A stretch of DNA of 64,000 bases from assembly GCF_000817815.1 (NCBI RefSeq), contig NZ_JPRD01000031.1, forward strand, positions 33,707 through 97,706. The letters run 5' to 3'. The notes beneath the pieces are model-generated. The model saw only the letters and a program-made list of their open reading frames with translations, was not told the DNA's origin and ran no database searches. The DNA is from Vibrio owensii CAIM 1854 = LMG 25443 (GTDB lineage: Bacteria > Pseudomonadota > Gammaproteobacteria > Enterobacterales > Vibrionaceae). Within the stretch, counting starts at the first letter, position 1. The number at the start of each line of letters is the position of its first letter. A program made the translations under genes and the position numbers. Below, piece by piece: positions 44,829 through 54,089 of this stretch.

Positions 44829-45232
44829 ACACTCTCACTAAATTCCACCAATGTCAGAAGCACGTAAAATTACAAGATCCTGTTCTGCCAATTTGCAAAC
44901 TCGTGATCTCGATGCAAACGCGTGCCTAAAAGTTACGGTAATGTATCTCAAAGATAAGAAAGAGCAGTGGTTTGCTGATAATTTACCAACTTGCACTTGT
45001 GTATTGGCTAGATATCTATCACATTACGTGTGCAAATAAAGTGAAAACCAATAGTTAGACCTATTAATTATTTACACAATAAATATAAGGCCGCTATTGT
45101 TTTCACAGATTGATACAAAAAACAGAATATCGAGATGACGCTTCGCTTGCGCGTCTGGAATAAGTCCGGGTTCCGGGGGGGAGCTCGGACTTTTTTTATT
45201 GCTTGGAAGTTACAATTTTGATCTGAGGAGGG
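44829..45232. other. Intergenic region with candidate sRNA
   Basis: About 400 bases. A short plus-strand frame at 44851-45039 has no ribosome site and is not accepted. The right half holds a promoter-like sequence and two hairpins ending in a terminator, described as a candidate ncRNA. Confidence 0.5.
45106..45198 (+). ncRNA. Candidate small RNA ending in a Rho-independent terminator
   Basis: TTTACA (45071-45076) and TATTGT (45095-45100) are spaced by 18 bases and could start a transcript near 45106. Two hairpins follow: GACGC/GCGTC (45137-45155), then AAGTCCG/CGGACTT (45162-45192) with a G-rich loop and seven T. The ~90-base length with an intact terminator and no reading frame fits an sRNA. 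It could also be only the terminator of the upstream operon, although that lies some 330 bases away. It does not match Qrr, Spot 42 or other Vibrio sRNAs that I recall. Confidence 0.45.
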
Positions 45233-45751
45233 TTACAGCAACTCTTTTGCGATAAGTTGTAGCAAGAAAGTTTCGCGTTCAATGCTCATGCCTTTCTTCG
45301 GGCTTTCCGCCATCGTCTTTTCATTGTGCGCGATCGCGTCGTGAACATTCATCCAAACTGGACGCATGCCGTTCTTCACTTCGTAATCTTCATAAGCCGT
45401 TTCACCTAGCTCACGGTCAATTTTGCACGTGTAGCAGTATGACGTCATGTGCATCACATCGGCATCGTCTTTGTACCAAGGACGAAATTCTTCGAAGATG
45501 CCGTAAGGCTTGATGTTGTGAATGTTCTTCGCACCGGTTTCTTCTTCCAGCTCACGAACTAAACCTGCAATCACATCCTCACCGTCATCGATGCCACCGC
45601 CAGGCAGTGTGTAATCGTGGTAACGCTCTGTGTAAAGAAGCAGGACATCTTCACCGTCTAATACAATGGCGCGCGCCGCATTGCGTTGGAAGATGATTTT
45701 GTCATCCAGATGTTCGATGTCTGGGTGCGTGGTGGTTTTCAAATGTCTCAT
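45233..45751 (-). CDS. NUDIX hydrolase
   Basis: The 172-residue enzyme has a complete Nudix box, GGGIDDGEDVIAGLVRELEE followed by ETG (residues ~51-73), which binds Mg and cleaves nucleoside diphosphate derivatives. The substrate is not evident. A single gene. Confidence 0.9.
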   Translation of the reverse strand: MRHLKTTTHPDIEHLDDKIIFQRNAARAIVLDGEDVLLLYTERYHDYTLPGGGIDDGEDVIAGLVRELEEETGAKNIHNIKPYGIFEEFRPWYKDDADVMHMTSYCYTCKIDRELGETAYEDYEVKNGMRPVWMNVHDAIAHNEKTMAESPKKGMSIERETFLLQLIAKELL

Positions 45752-45979
45752 CGCAGAATCCGCTGTGAATGTTTTGCGCGCATACTACCGAAATTCATGC
45801 GCATTCCCAAGTTTCAATTTGAGCACGTCTGAAACAAATATAGGCGAACAGTGAGCAAATTCTAAAATTGCACAGAATTCCCTTACAAGCGTCGTGCTTT
45901 TAACAAACATAAGACAATATTTTTCTGAAACTCTCCTATAATCAACACACTACTCGTTAATCCCATGCGGAGATCAAGA

Positions 45980-46240
45980 ATGAAAAAGACAACTTTAGTA
46001 ACGGCAGTGGCAGCAGCGATGGTGTTGGCAGGTTGCTCAACTTATGACGGTGCAACTCGCTCAAATGAATACACATCAGCAGCAAACCCAGCAGCGGTAT
46101 ACTGCGTACAGCAAGGCGGCGAGCTAGATACAGTAACGGAAAATGGTGAACGCGTAACTTACTGTCAACTGTCTGAAAACGAGCGCTTTGAGCAGTGGGA
46201 ATACTACCGCAACAACCACAAAGAAGATGGCGAGTCGTAA
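45980..46240 (+). CDS. DUF333 lipoprotein
   Basis: From the ATG at 45980 (GGAGATC upstream) the product is 86 residues with a lipoprotein signal (MKKTTLVTAVAAAMVLAGC). The mature part has the DUF333 motif NPAAVYCVQQGGELDTV, then GERVTYCQL with the paired Cys. DUF333 proteins are small envelope proteins, sometimes labelled hemolysin-like without proof. The role is unknown. Confidence 0.88.
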   Translation: MKKTTLVTAVAAAMVLAGCSTYDGATRSNEYTSAANPAAVYCVQQGGELDTVTENGERVTYCQLSENERFEQWEYYRNNHKEDGES

Positions 46241-46282
46241 ACAATATTAACATTTACGCAATCTAAGATTACAAATTTATCA

Positions 46283-46312
46283 ACAAAGGAGCGTTAAGCT
46301 CCTTTTTGTTTA
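46283..46312 (+). terminator. Terminator after the DUF333 gene
   Basis: AAAGGAGC and GCTCCTTT pair around GTTAA and continue into TTG TTT. Confidence 0.85.
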
Positions 46313-46503
46313 CCGTAAATTTCCCTACTTTCTGATACTTACCCCTTTATCCATCGGCCTTACCGCATAGCGACACGATATCGAACGGCGTTTTACTCCT
46401 GACATTTCCCCGACATTACTTTCCACTTGGTCAATAAAATTTCTCGCGCACATCACGAAATTTCACGTTTTTCCCACATTTTTTACGGGAGCGGGTGGTC
46501 AGG

Positions 46504-47163
46504 ATGAAAACAGATACAGTCAAACAAGCCGAATCGGCACAAACCAATGTGATTACTGAAGAGTCAAAGCGCATCATCTACAAATCGATGTTAAGTACAT
46601 TGACCATCATTGCGCTTAGTATTTTGGTAAACCTAAGTATCCGTGTGGACTACGTTTTACTCGGTTCAAGCTTGGGGGAAACCTCTGTTACGGAAACCTT
46701 ACAGCTGATCATGTTGGCTGTGGCGTCTTGGTCTTTCTTCCGCATTTCTAAACAAGAAAGCCATGTATCACACGCGGCAATCTTGATCGCTGGGTTCTTT
46801 GCGGTATTGATGATCCGTGAAATGGACTACTGGTTCGACATGATTCACCACGGTTCTTGGGTCTTCCCTGCTCTTGCACTAACTGCACTGGCTTGTGCAA
46901 AAGCGTACCAAGGCGGTAAAGGCACGGTAAACGAAATGGCAACCATTCTACAATCACCTTACATGAAGCTACTTATCGGCTCGGTGATCTTGTTGTTGGT
47001 GTTCTCTCGCCTGTACGGCATGGGTAGCTTCTGGCAACACGTAATGGGCGAGCACTATGTACGCGATGTGAAAAACATCTCGGAAGAAGGCATGGAGCTG
47101 CTGTGTTACAGCCTAATCGCGCTAAGTGCCGTACGCACACGTCGCGAACTTAAGCGTCAGTAA
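46504..47163 (+). CDS. Polytopic membrane protein, unknown
   Basis: The 219-residue protein (from the ATG at 46504; an in-frame GTG at 46495 is also possible) has about six hydrophobic helices, with the first near residues 29-47. A loop with REMDYWFDMIHHGSW between helices carries His, Asp and Glu residues that could bind a metal, but no family is recognised. It ends in a basic tail (TRRELKRQ). Confidence 0.7.
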   Translation: MKTDTVKQAESAQTNVITEESKRIIYKSMLSTLTIIALSILVNLSIRVDYVLLGSSLGETSVTETLQLIMLAVASWSFFRISKQESHVSHAAILIAGFFAVLMIREMDYWFDMIHHGSWVFPALALTALACAKAYQGGKGTVNEMATILQSPYMKLLIGSVILLLVFSRLYGMGSFWQHVMGEHYVRDVKNISEEGMELLCYSLIALSAVRTRRELKRQ

Positions 47164-47178
47164 GTTGAAGTGGCTTAA

Positions 47179-48015
47179 CTAGCCATTCGCTTCGGGGTCA
47201 AGTTGCAGGTTCAACGTCGTTAATATCGGATGAAACACTGCTAACGCTTGCTCTGCTGCAACCACTGAATCATCAAAGGCCGTCATTTCGATGGCCTTTT
47301 TCATATCTGCAATTTGCCCTAACACTTCAGGCTCTAAATCGAGCGCTTGAAACTTTTCTATCGCACCAAGGCCAATGGCTAAGGGCTTTGCTCGTACCTC
47401 AGCGAGATCACGTTCAAAGGCACCACGCTTGACTCCCTCTAGATACACGCGGTAAGTCGTGAGTTCATCAAACAATAGAAATGCGTCCGCTAAAACACCT
47501 GTATTGGGGTAAGGCACACTCACATGATGCGAGAGATCGAGTGGAATATTGAGCTTTACCCCCATGTCCGCACAACGCGACTTCAGCACGCGCAATAAGC
47601 CTTGTTCATCCATTAAGGTTTGAATCTCGATGATGCGCTCTAGGTGATAGTCATTGGAGAGTAATGTGACTTCAATGGTTTGCCCCGCCTCGCAAAGACC
47701 ACTTATCAATAATTCCGCAGCGGCATTTTGCATGTTCTGCACCGTATTGAGTGAACGATTCTCGATGATGACCTGCTGCTCTGGAAAATCGATTTCCCTA
47801 ACCTTGGCTAACTGGCAAAAGTAGCGGTACATCGCATCCGCTTCTGAGACGGTTTGTCCTTGAGTCACACCGCCACAAAAAACCAAGGCAGCCGTCTCAA
47901 AGCAAAATTCGTTTAAAACATTCAACAGCGCTTCCACGCGTGATCGGCCTTCAGCACTCAACTGATCGTGCACTAAGCGCTTACCTAGAATGATCACTAC
48001 CTTGTTTAACTTCAT
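47179..48015 (-). CDS. DUF218 / YdcF-like protein
   Basis: The 278-residue protein has the DUF218 layout: VVIILGKRL near the start, FCGGVTQGQTVSEADAMY (~63-80) and ENRSLNTVQNMQNAA (~104-118), which resemble YdcF, SanA and ElyC. It lacks a membrane helix, so it is the soluble, YdcF-like form. YdcF of E. coli binds SAM; the activity is not known. Confidence 0.8.
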   Translation of the reverse strand: MKLNKVVIILGKRLVHDQLSAEGRSRVEALLNVLNEFCFETAALVFCGGVTQGQTVSEADAMYRYFCQLAKVREIDFPEQQVIIENRSLNTVQNMQNAAAELLISGLCEAGQTIEVTLLSNDYHLERIIEIQTLMDEQGLLRVLKSRCADMGVKLNIPLDLSHHVSVPYPNTGVLADAFLLFDELTTYRVYLEGVKRGAFERDLAEVRAKPLAIGLGAIEKFQALDLEPEVLGQIADMKKAIEMTAFDDSVVAAEQALAVFHPILTTLNLQLDPEANG

Positions 48016-48159
48016 TACCCAGATCTCAATTACTCATACTTTAGCGAACAATTTGTATACAAAAATTTGCTTTGCCAATACTCTTTCAGGAATTAACATC
48101 TAATTAACAATGTCGTTCTAGAGACCTGGACAAAGGTCCGCAGAGAAAGGAAGTCAATT

Positions 48160-49530
48160 ATGCTGTCGATTTTCGATATTTTTAAGGTCGGTGTCGGTCC
48201 ATCCAGTTCCCACACCAATGGCCCAATGCTCGCAGGTTACCATTTCACTCAATTACTTAGCGACTCTATGGCGAAAGTGCATAAGGTGCAAGTTGACCTT
48301 TACGGTTCTTTATCGCTGACTGGCAAAGGCCACCATACAGACCGGGCCACCGTCCTTGGTTTGATGGGCAATAAGCCCGATACCATTAAAATAACCAGCG
48401 CCAAGAGTGCACTGCAACATACCATTGAACATGGCACACTCTCGGTCGCAGGTGTTCATGAAATCGTGTTTAGCTATGAACACGATATTGTCTTCCACAG
48501 TGATAACCTTCCCCTTCATGAAAATGGCATGACCATCACGGCTTATGATGCTGCTGGTGATCAGGTGGCGTTTGAAACTTACTACTCTATCGGTGGTGGC
48601 TTTATTGCAACCGCAGCCGAGTTGGAAAATGGCAGTTCCGAAGCGGAAGTACAGGTACCTTACCCATTCAAATCCGCCGATGAAATGCTAGAAAAAGCGG
48701 AGCAAAACGGATTCAGCCTAGGTGGAATGATTCTGCAAAACGAGCGTGCCTTCCGTGAACAGGAAGAGATCGATCAAAAAGCCGAACAGATCTGGAAAGT
48801 GATGTCGCTGTGCATGCAACGAGGCTTTGATACCGAAGGTATTCTCGAAGGCGGGTTGAACGTAACGCGCCGAGCGCCAAACCTACTCAAAAAACTCGAA
48901 GCCAATGCGGCAGTAGAGAACGACCCAATGGAGATCATGGATTGGATTAACCTGTTTGCCTTTGCTGTAAGTGAAGAGAACGCCGCAGGTGGTCAAGTAG
49001 TGACGTCGCCAACCAACGGCGCTGCTGGTGTTATTCCTGCCGTGCTTATGTACTACCATCGCTTCATTAAGGAGCTCGATAACAAGCAATTGAAAGACTT
49101 CTTAGCCGTGGCGGGGGCGATTGGCATCTTGTACAAAACCAACGCTTCCATCTCAGGGGCAGAGGTCGGGTGCCAAGGCGAAGTCGGCGTATCTTCTTCG
49201 ATGGCGGCCGCAGGCTTAACGGCACTGCGTGGAGGAAGCAATGAGCAGATATGTATTGCCGCAGAGATCGCCATGGAGCACTCACTCGGCATGACTTGTG
49301 ACCCGATTGGCGGTTTGGTTCAGGTGCCGTGTATTGAGCGAAACGCGATGGGCGCGATGAAGGCCATTAACGCATCACGCATGGCACTGAAACGCACCAG
49401 CAAATGCCTTATTTCATTAGATAAAGTTATCGAAACCATGTATCAGACGGGCAAAGACATGAATAAGAAATATCGTGAGACATCACTTGGTGGACTCGCG
49501 GTGATTCATATGGCTCCACCATGCGAATAG
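48160..49530 (+). CDS. sdaA: L-serine ammonia-lyase (L-serine deaminase)
   Basis: The iron-sulfur enzyme turns L-serine into pyruvate and ammonia. The 456-residue single-chain product has the N-terminal beta domain (MLSIFDIFKVGVGPSSSHT) and the alpha domain with the Fe-S Cys residues in LGMTCDPIGGLVQVPC and a terminal Cys (MAPPCE). GAAAGGAAG precedes the ATG. Length and motifs are standard. Confidence 0.95.
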   Translation: MLSIFDIFKVGVGPSSSHTNGPMLAGYHFTQLLSDSMAKVHKVQVDLYGSLSLTGKGHHTDRATVLGLMGNKPDTIKITSAKSALQHTIEHGTLSVAGVHEIVFSYEHDIVFHSDNLPLHENGMTITAYDAAGDQVAFETYYSIGGGFIATAAELENGSSEAEVQVPYPFKSADEMLEKAEQNGFSLGGMILQNERAFREQEEIDQKAEQIWKVMSLCMQRGFDTEGILEGGLNVTRRAPNLLKKLEANAAVENDPMEIMDWINLFAFAVSEENAAGGQVVTSPTNGAAGVIPAVLMYYHRFIKELDNKQLKDFLAVAGAIGILYKTNASISGAEVGCQGEVGVSSSMAAAGLTALRGGSNEQICIAAEIAMEHSLGMTCDPIGGLVQVPCIERNAMGAMKAINASRMALKRTSKCLISLDKVIETMYQTGKDMNKKYRETSLGGLAVIHMAPPCE

Positions 49531-49904
49531 CATACTTTATATCAGTTTTTGCTAATTAATATTTTTCATTGTTGGCGGACAAAATTCCGCCAACGCCTTT
49601 GTTCGTGTATAAAAATCAGCCTGCCTCTTGCTTCTCTTCATTCTGCTTATTAATTCAGCGACTTTTCAAAACCTTAAAAAACACAAAAGAATAATAGTCT
49701 TATAAATTGTTATTTTTTAGTCATTTATTCACATAATTTTCAGTTGATCTAGAACAACACATTAGCGAGGCAAACGTTTCGCATTAGAAATTTTAGTGTA
49801 TTAATTTCGTTTTATGCGACAATTGTTTCAATATGTAACATAGCGTTTAAGTAACATTTAACAGAAATAATAACTACCTTTCTCGCAATAGTGAGTATTT
49901 AATT
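49531..49904. other. Intergenic region before the peptide transporter
   Basis: 374 bases. GTTGGCGGA and TCCGCCAAC (49571-49594) form a perfect nine-pair hairpin, probably the sdaA terminator although its T-tail is weak. The rest is AT-rich promoter DNA of the transporter gene. No gene was seen. Confidence 0.6.
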
Positions 49905-51380
49905 ATGTGGAATAAACTAAATAAATCTATGATGTTCTGCCAAATGATGTTTGGCTTATCATTTTACGGCGTGTTAGTCAGTCTGACGCGTTTCTTCTTA
50001 GAGGATCTGAATTACAACGAAGCTGATACCATGATGATCGTCGGTGCATTTTCGGCGATTGGCCCTCTATTTGCGATTGCTGGCGGCTTTATCGCTGACA
50101 AATTTTTAGGTGCTTACCGCTCTCTATCGATTGCCTTCTTAGCATTCGCATCTGGCTACGTACTGCTTGTTCTTGGTGCTTCGGCAACCAACGTACCACT
50201 TTCAATGTGTGGTATCGCGCTAGCAAGTTACGGTCGTGGTTTGATGTCTCCTTCTTACCCTAGCTTGTACAAACGTACCTTTAAGTCACAAGAAGACTTC
50301 GAGAAAGGCTACCCAATCAACTACTCAGTGAACAACGTTGGCGCTTTCCTAGGCCAATACTTGTTCCCTATGATTGTGCTTATCATCGGCTTTAATGGTG
50401 GTTTCACTATTTCAGCAGTGATGGCTGGCGCCGCATTGGTAATGCTACTTGTGTTCCGCAAAGGCTTGGTTGGCGTTGCTTCTGATCTGGATCGTCAAAG
50501 CGTTAGCATGAAGAACTGGATTTTCTTCGCGATTATCTCAGCGGCGATGATTGCACTGGTATTCTTCATGTTCTCTAACATGGATATCGGTCAAAACATC
50601 GTTTACGCCATCGGCGGTGCAGCGATTCTTTACTTTGTTTCTTTGATGTTGAAAGCAAGCAAAGCGGAATCATTGAAGATGGGTACTATCCTAATCGTTA
50701 CCTTCCTAACCACGTGTTTCTTCGTTTACTACGGTCAAATGATGACTTCTATGAACATGGTAGCGATCAACACTCTGAAAGGTTCTCTGTTTGGCTTCAT
50801 CCCACTAGAGCCTGAAGCAGCAATGGCAATGAACCCACTATGGTGTATGGTTGGTGGCCCTATCGTTGCAGGCTTCTTTGGTATGCTAGAAAAACGCGAT
50901 ATTCACCTATCAACAGCGACTAAGATTGCATTGGCATTCGTGCTAACCGCTATCGCATTCGGCATCCTAACGTTCGCAGTAACGACTGTTGGCGAAGACG
51001 TAATCATCATGCCTGAAATCTTCCTAGCGATTCACTTCTTCCAAGCAATTGCGGAAGTTATCGTAGGTTCAATGGTTGTTGCGTTCATTCTATCTGTGGC
51101 ACCTAAGCACATCGAAAACTTCTCAGTAAGCTTGTTCTCTGTAGCAATCGCACTGAGTGGTATCGTTGGTGCTGCGTTCTCTACATCTATCGCACTAGAG
51201 AAAGGCCAAGAGATCACACAAGAAATCGTACAGCACGTTTACGGTGATTACTTCCAACTGCTGACTATCCTAGCGGTTGTCATGGTGGCTATCGCATTAG
51301 GTGCATCGTTCATCATTCGTAAGATGCTTGAAGCGGCAAAACAAAGTGAAGCTGAATTGGAAGTGGTTGAGCAAAACTAA
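49905..51380 (+). CDS. POT-family proton-coupled oligopeptide transporter
   Basis: The 491-residue protein has about fourteen helices and POT-family features: FGLSFYGVLVSLTRFF in the first helix (~17-32), GGFIADKFLGAYRSL (~64-78) and YPINYSVNNVGAFLGQYLFP (~143-162). It lacks the full ExxERFxYY motif of canonical members, so it may belong to a divergent Vibrio group. It imports di/tripeptides or related substrates with protons. Confidence 0.8.
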   Translation: MWNKLNKSMMFCQMMFGLSFYGVLVSLTRFFLEDLNYNEADTMMIVGAFSAIGPLFAIAGGFIADKFLGAYRSLSIAFLAFASGYVLLVLGASATNVPLSMCGIALASYGRGLMSPSYPSLYKRTFKSQEDFEKGYPINYSVNNVGAFLGQYLFPMIVLIIGFNGGFTISAVMAGAALVMLLVFRKGLVGVASDLDRQSVSMKNWIFFAIISAAMIALVFFMFSNMDIGQNIVYAIGGAAILYFVSLMLKASKAESLKMGTILIVTFLTTCFFVYYGQMMTSMNMVAINTLKGSLFGFIPLEPEAAMAMNPLWCMVGGPIVAGFFGMLEKRDIHLSTATKIALAFVLTAIAFGILTFAVTTVGEDVIIMPEIFLAIHFFQAIAEVIVGSMVVAFILSVAPKHIENFSVSLFSVAIALSGIVGAAFSTSIALEKGQEITQEIVQHVYGDYFQLLTILAVVMVAIALGASFIIRKMLEAAKQSEAELEVVEQN

Positions 51381-51399
51381 TTCTCTCTCAGCATCAAAT

Positions 51400-51434
51400 A
51401 AAAAACGGAAGCCAAGTGGCTTCCGTTTTTTATC
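51400..51434. terminator. Bidirectional terminator between transporter and mntH
   Basis: AAAAAACGGAAGCC and GGCTTCCGTTTTTT form a 14-pair stem around a four-base loop. It serves both convergent genes. Confidence 0.92.
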
Positions 51435-51459
51435 GACAGAGAAAAGGAGGGAGAAATCA

Positions 51460-52525
51460 TTAAGCGGTTAAGGTAACCATCAGATAGCCGTTGAGTGCCA
51501 GTACTAAAGTAACGATAACCATACCTGCGTAAGAGACCCATTTGTTGTTTTTGAACTCACCCATCAAGCGTTCGCTGTTGGTAAAGATAAGCAATGGGAT
51601 AATCGCCAACGCAATACCAAAGCTCAACACCACTTGGCTCATCACCAAGATATCGGTGGTGTTCATGCCTAAACCAATCACCACAAACGAAGGTGCCATA
51701 GTAATAAAGCGTCGTACCCACATTGGAATAGAGAAGCGCACAAAGCCTTGCATCACCACCTGACCTGCCATTGTGCCAACGACGGTAGAAGACAAGCCTG
51801 AAGCAATCAACGAGACACCAAACAACACAGATACGGCTTTACCTGCCAATGGCGTTAGCGTCATGTATGCCGTTTCAATTTCTGCCACATGTTGGTTGCC
51901 TGAGTAATGGAACACGGCAGCGGCCATCGCCACAATCGCGATATTCACAAAACCTGCAATTACCATCGCAATCAACACATCAAAGCGAGTGGTACGAAGG
52001 CGAGTTTTGGTGCTTTCGCCATAGCTGTTTTTGAACAAAGCAGAATGAAGATAAATCACGTGAGGCATTACAGTCGCGCCTAGAATACCCGCAGCAAGGT
52101 AGATTTGATGCGAATCAGTAAAGGTTGGGGTTAGCAGACCTTTCACCATTTCACCGCCCGCAGGATGCGCAAAAAACAGTTCAGCAATGTAGATAACCGC
52201 CACCAACATCAAAAGTGAACCAATCACGACTTCTAGCGGTTTTTGACCTTTCTGGTTAAGCATCAAAATCATCACGGTTGCTACCGCAGTGATCATCGCA
52301 CCTTCCATTAAGCTAATACCAAACACCAACTGAAAGCCGACTGCTGCACCGATAAACTCGGCAAGGTCTGTCGCTATCGCGATGATTTCAGCTTGGATCC
52401 AGTAGAAGCCCACCGCCCATTTGTTTGGTAAGTGGTCACGTAGATGCTCTGCTAGGTTTTTGCCTGTGACGATACCTAGCTTGGCGGATAAATACTGAAT
52501 CAACATCGCCATTAGGTTTGCTCAT
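51460..52525 (-). pseudogene. mntH: MntH manganese transporter, N-terminal part deleted
   Basis: MntH (NRAMP) imports Mn2+ with protons. The open frame starts at the ATG at 52512 with MAMLIQYLSAKLGIVTGKNL, which in E. coli MntH begins near residue 60. It then runs to a normal C-terminus (350 residues instead of about 412). Helix 1 with the essential DPGN metal site is absent. Directly upstream, GAGGAATATCGCT and an ATG at 52525 look like the original ribosome site and start, but that ATG is out of frame. In the MntH frame the codons just before the internal ATG read GCA AAC CTA, preceded by TGA where TGG is expected. The simplest reading is a ~180-190 base internal deletion through a short GCAAAC-like repeat. 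The protein should be inactive. Confidence 0.85.
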
Positions 52526-52568
52526 AGCGATATTCCTCTCTAGTCGATGAGAAGAATCATACGTCCAC

Positions 52569-52587
52569 TCAAATGAGAATCAATATC
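52569..52587 (-). promoter_or_regulatory. Fur/Mur-type operator upstream of mntH
   Basis: Read on the minus strand, GATATTGATTCTCATTTGA matches the 19-base Fur box GATAATGATAATCATTATC at 13 positions, including the GATA, TGAT and TCATT cores. It lies about 45 bases before the original mntH start. Fur or Mur repression by iron or manganese is typical for mntH. Confidence 0.6.
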
Positions 52588-52696
52588 ACTTAGAAACACA
52601 AAAACGGTAATTAAGATTTCAACAATTAATTTAAAATTATCGATAAACAAAAACTATCAAAGATTTCTGTTGAATTTGGCTTGCTATTACCCAGAA

Positions 52697-52727
52697 ACAA
52701 CAATGCCGCGTTAGACACGGCATTGAA
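52697..52727 (-). terminator. Hairpin after the 52750 gene
   Basis: AATGCCG and CGGCATT pair around a ten-base loop; on the minus strand a T-rich stretch (TTGTTGTTT) follows. Confidence 0.65.
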
Positions 52728-52749
52728 AGCGGGGGATGGTTTCGATTAC

Positions 52750-52989
52750 TTAGTCGCGACGGCCGCGCAATTGAATCGGTTGCTTAGAAGCGTCTGTTTG
52801 AATCATCACGCCACCGTAAGTAGCGTCATTACGACCTTTAAGAGTCAGGTTAGAATCCGCGCGCTCCACATTAACTTGGTTTGTTTGGCTAGTAGCCATA
52901 TCAATAGTACCCGTGTATGAGCCATCGCCAGCGAATGCTACATTCATTGAACAAGCCATTAAGCCTACTAGTGCGATTAGTTTTTTCAT
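52750..52989 (-). CDS. Small secreted protein, unknown
   Basis: The 79-residue product has a clear signal peptide (MKKLIALVGLMACSMNVAFA, cut before GDG). The mature 59 residues are Thr/Asn/Gln-rich, with likely beta strands, and end in a basic RGRRD. Although there is a Cys in the signal, the lipobox is poor, so it is probably periplasmic. GAGGTGACGT precedes the ATG. No family recognised. Confidence 0.65.
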   Translation of the reverse strand: MKKLIALVGLMACSMNVAFAGDGSYTGTIDMATSQTNQVNVERADSNLTLKGRNDATYGGVMIQTDASKQPIQLRGRRD

Positions 52990-53198
52990 ACGTCACCTCG
53001 ATTATTTGTGGTACATCGTTTCGATGAAGAAACTGTAGCAACAGTTCCAAAGTAGCACGAGGAAAACCCGAATTTACCAAATGGAAATCCTCGGCCAAAA
53101 AATGCTTTTCTGCCATAAACTTAGAATTGACCATCCCCTGTCTTTTTTTATGAGAGGCGGAGTTATGATGCCGTGGCAACGTTGGCTGGAGTAAAAGA

Positions 53199-54089
53199 AT
53201 GACAATGAATCTAGATATGCAAAACGTCTTGGTATTAAAGCGCATGTATGAGCTGCGTAACGTTCGTTTAGTGGCAGAGTCGATGGGAAAAACCTCAGGT
53301 GCCATCAGTAAGAACTTAACCAAGATGAAAGCGCAACTGGACGATCCTTTGTTCATTCAAACCAAAAATGGCTTTGAGCCGACCTCGTTTATTGAAGCCA
53401 ACATGCCTCACTTCGAACAGATCCTCGCCAGTGCAGACGCCATTAAGCCACAGCAGTTCTCACCAGATTTATTTGCGGGCGAGGTTGCCATCTATGCCAA
53501 CACACTGTTTTGGGATCGATTCGGTGACAAGCTTTATCTCGAACTACTCAAGCAAGCACCACACGCCAGTTATGCCTTTTTAAGATGGGGGGCAGATGCG
53601 CGCAATCGCATCATTGAAGGTGAAAATGCCATTGCTATTCACTACTTTGATGAAGACCTACCTCAATCCATCGCTCAAAAAGAACTGGGTCGAGGGAAAG
53701 CTGTCTTTTTTGTGAAAGAAGATCACCCAGCACAAGATTTTCAATCTTTGAGCGATTACACCTTTGTTCTGTTCAAAACACCGGGCTGGAACGATCACAA
53801 ATACCCGCTTTTGGATCGATTAAGAAACATCGGTTTTCACGTTGAGCCCAAAGTTGAGATTGAGCACCCTGCGATGATTCACAGCATTATCATGAACACC
53901 GACCATTTCGGTATTACCATGAGTGGTAACGTTCCTGAATCATGTCGCAGTATCGAGCTACCAAACGGGCTGGAACTTGGCGTGAGCTTTGTGATGAGTT
54001 GCCGACGTTCTCAGCAGCATGACCCACAAAATCAATGGTTGTTTGATGTGATTCAATCCATCATTAAGCAGCATTCAAAGCCAGATTAA
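53199..54089 (+). CDS. LysR-family transcription regulator
   Basis: The 296-residue protein has the N-terminal helix-turn-helix (RNVRLVAESMGKTSGAISKN, residues ~22-41) and an effector domain with the usual strands (GEVAIYANTLFWDRF). No target is evident; the genes on both sides are unrelated and the next one converges on it with a 4-base overlap. Confidence 0.85.
   Translation: MTMNLDMQNVLVLKRMYELRNVRLVAESMGKTSGAISKNLTKMKAQLDDPLFIQTKNGFEPTSFIEANMPHFEQILASADAIKPQQFSPDLFAGEVAIYANTLFWDRFGDKLYLELLKQAPHASYAFLRWGADARNRIIEGENAIAIHYFDEDLPQSIAQKELGRGKAVFFVKEDHPAQDFQSLSDYTFVLFKTPGWNDHKYPLLDRLRNIGFHVEPKVEIEHPAMIHSIIMNTDHFGITMSGNVPESCRSIELPNGLELGVSFVMSCRRSQQHDPQNQWLFDVIQSIIKQHSKPD

Noticed and set aside
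44851..45039. 62-residue plus-strand frame after the lytic transglycosylase
   Set aside because: No ribosome site, odd composition and no resemblance to any family.
45106..45198. Qrr or Spot 42 sRNA
   Set aside because: The conserved cores of those RNAs, as I remember them, are absent; it is kept only as an unnamed candidate.
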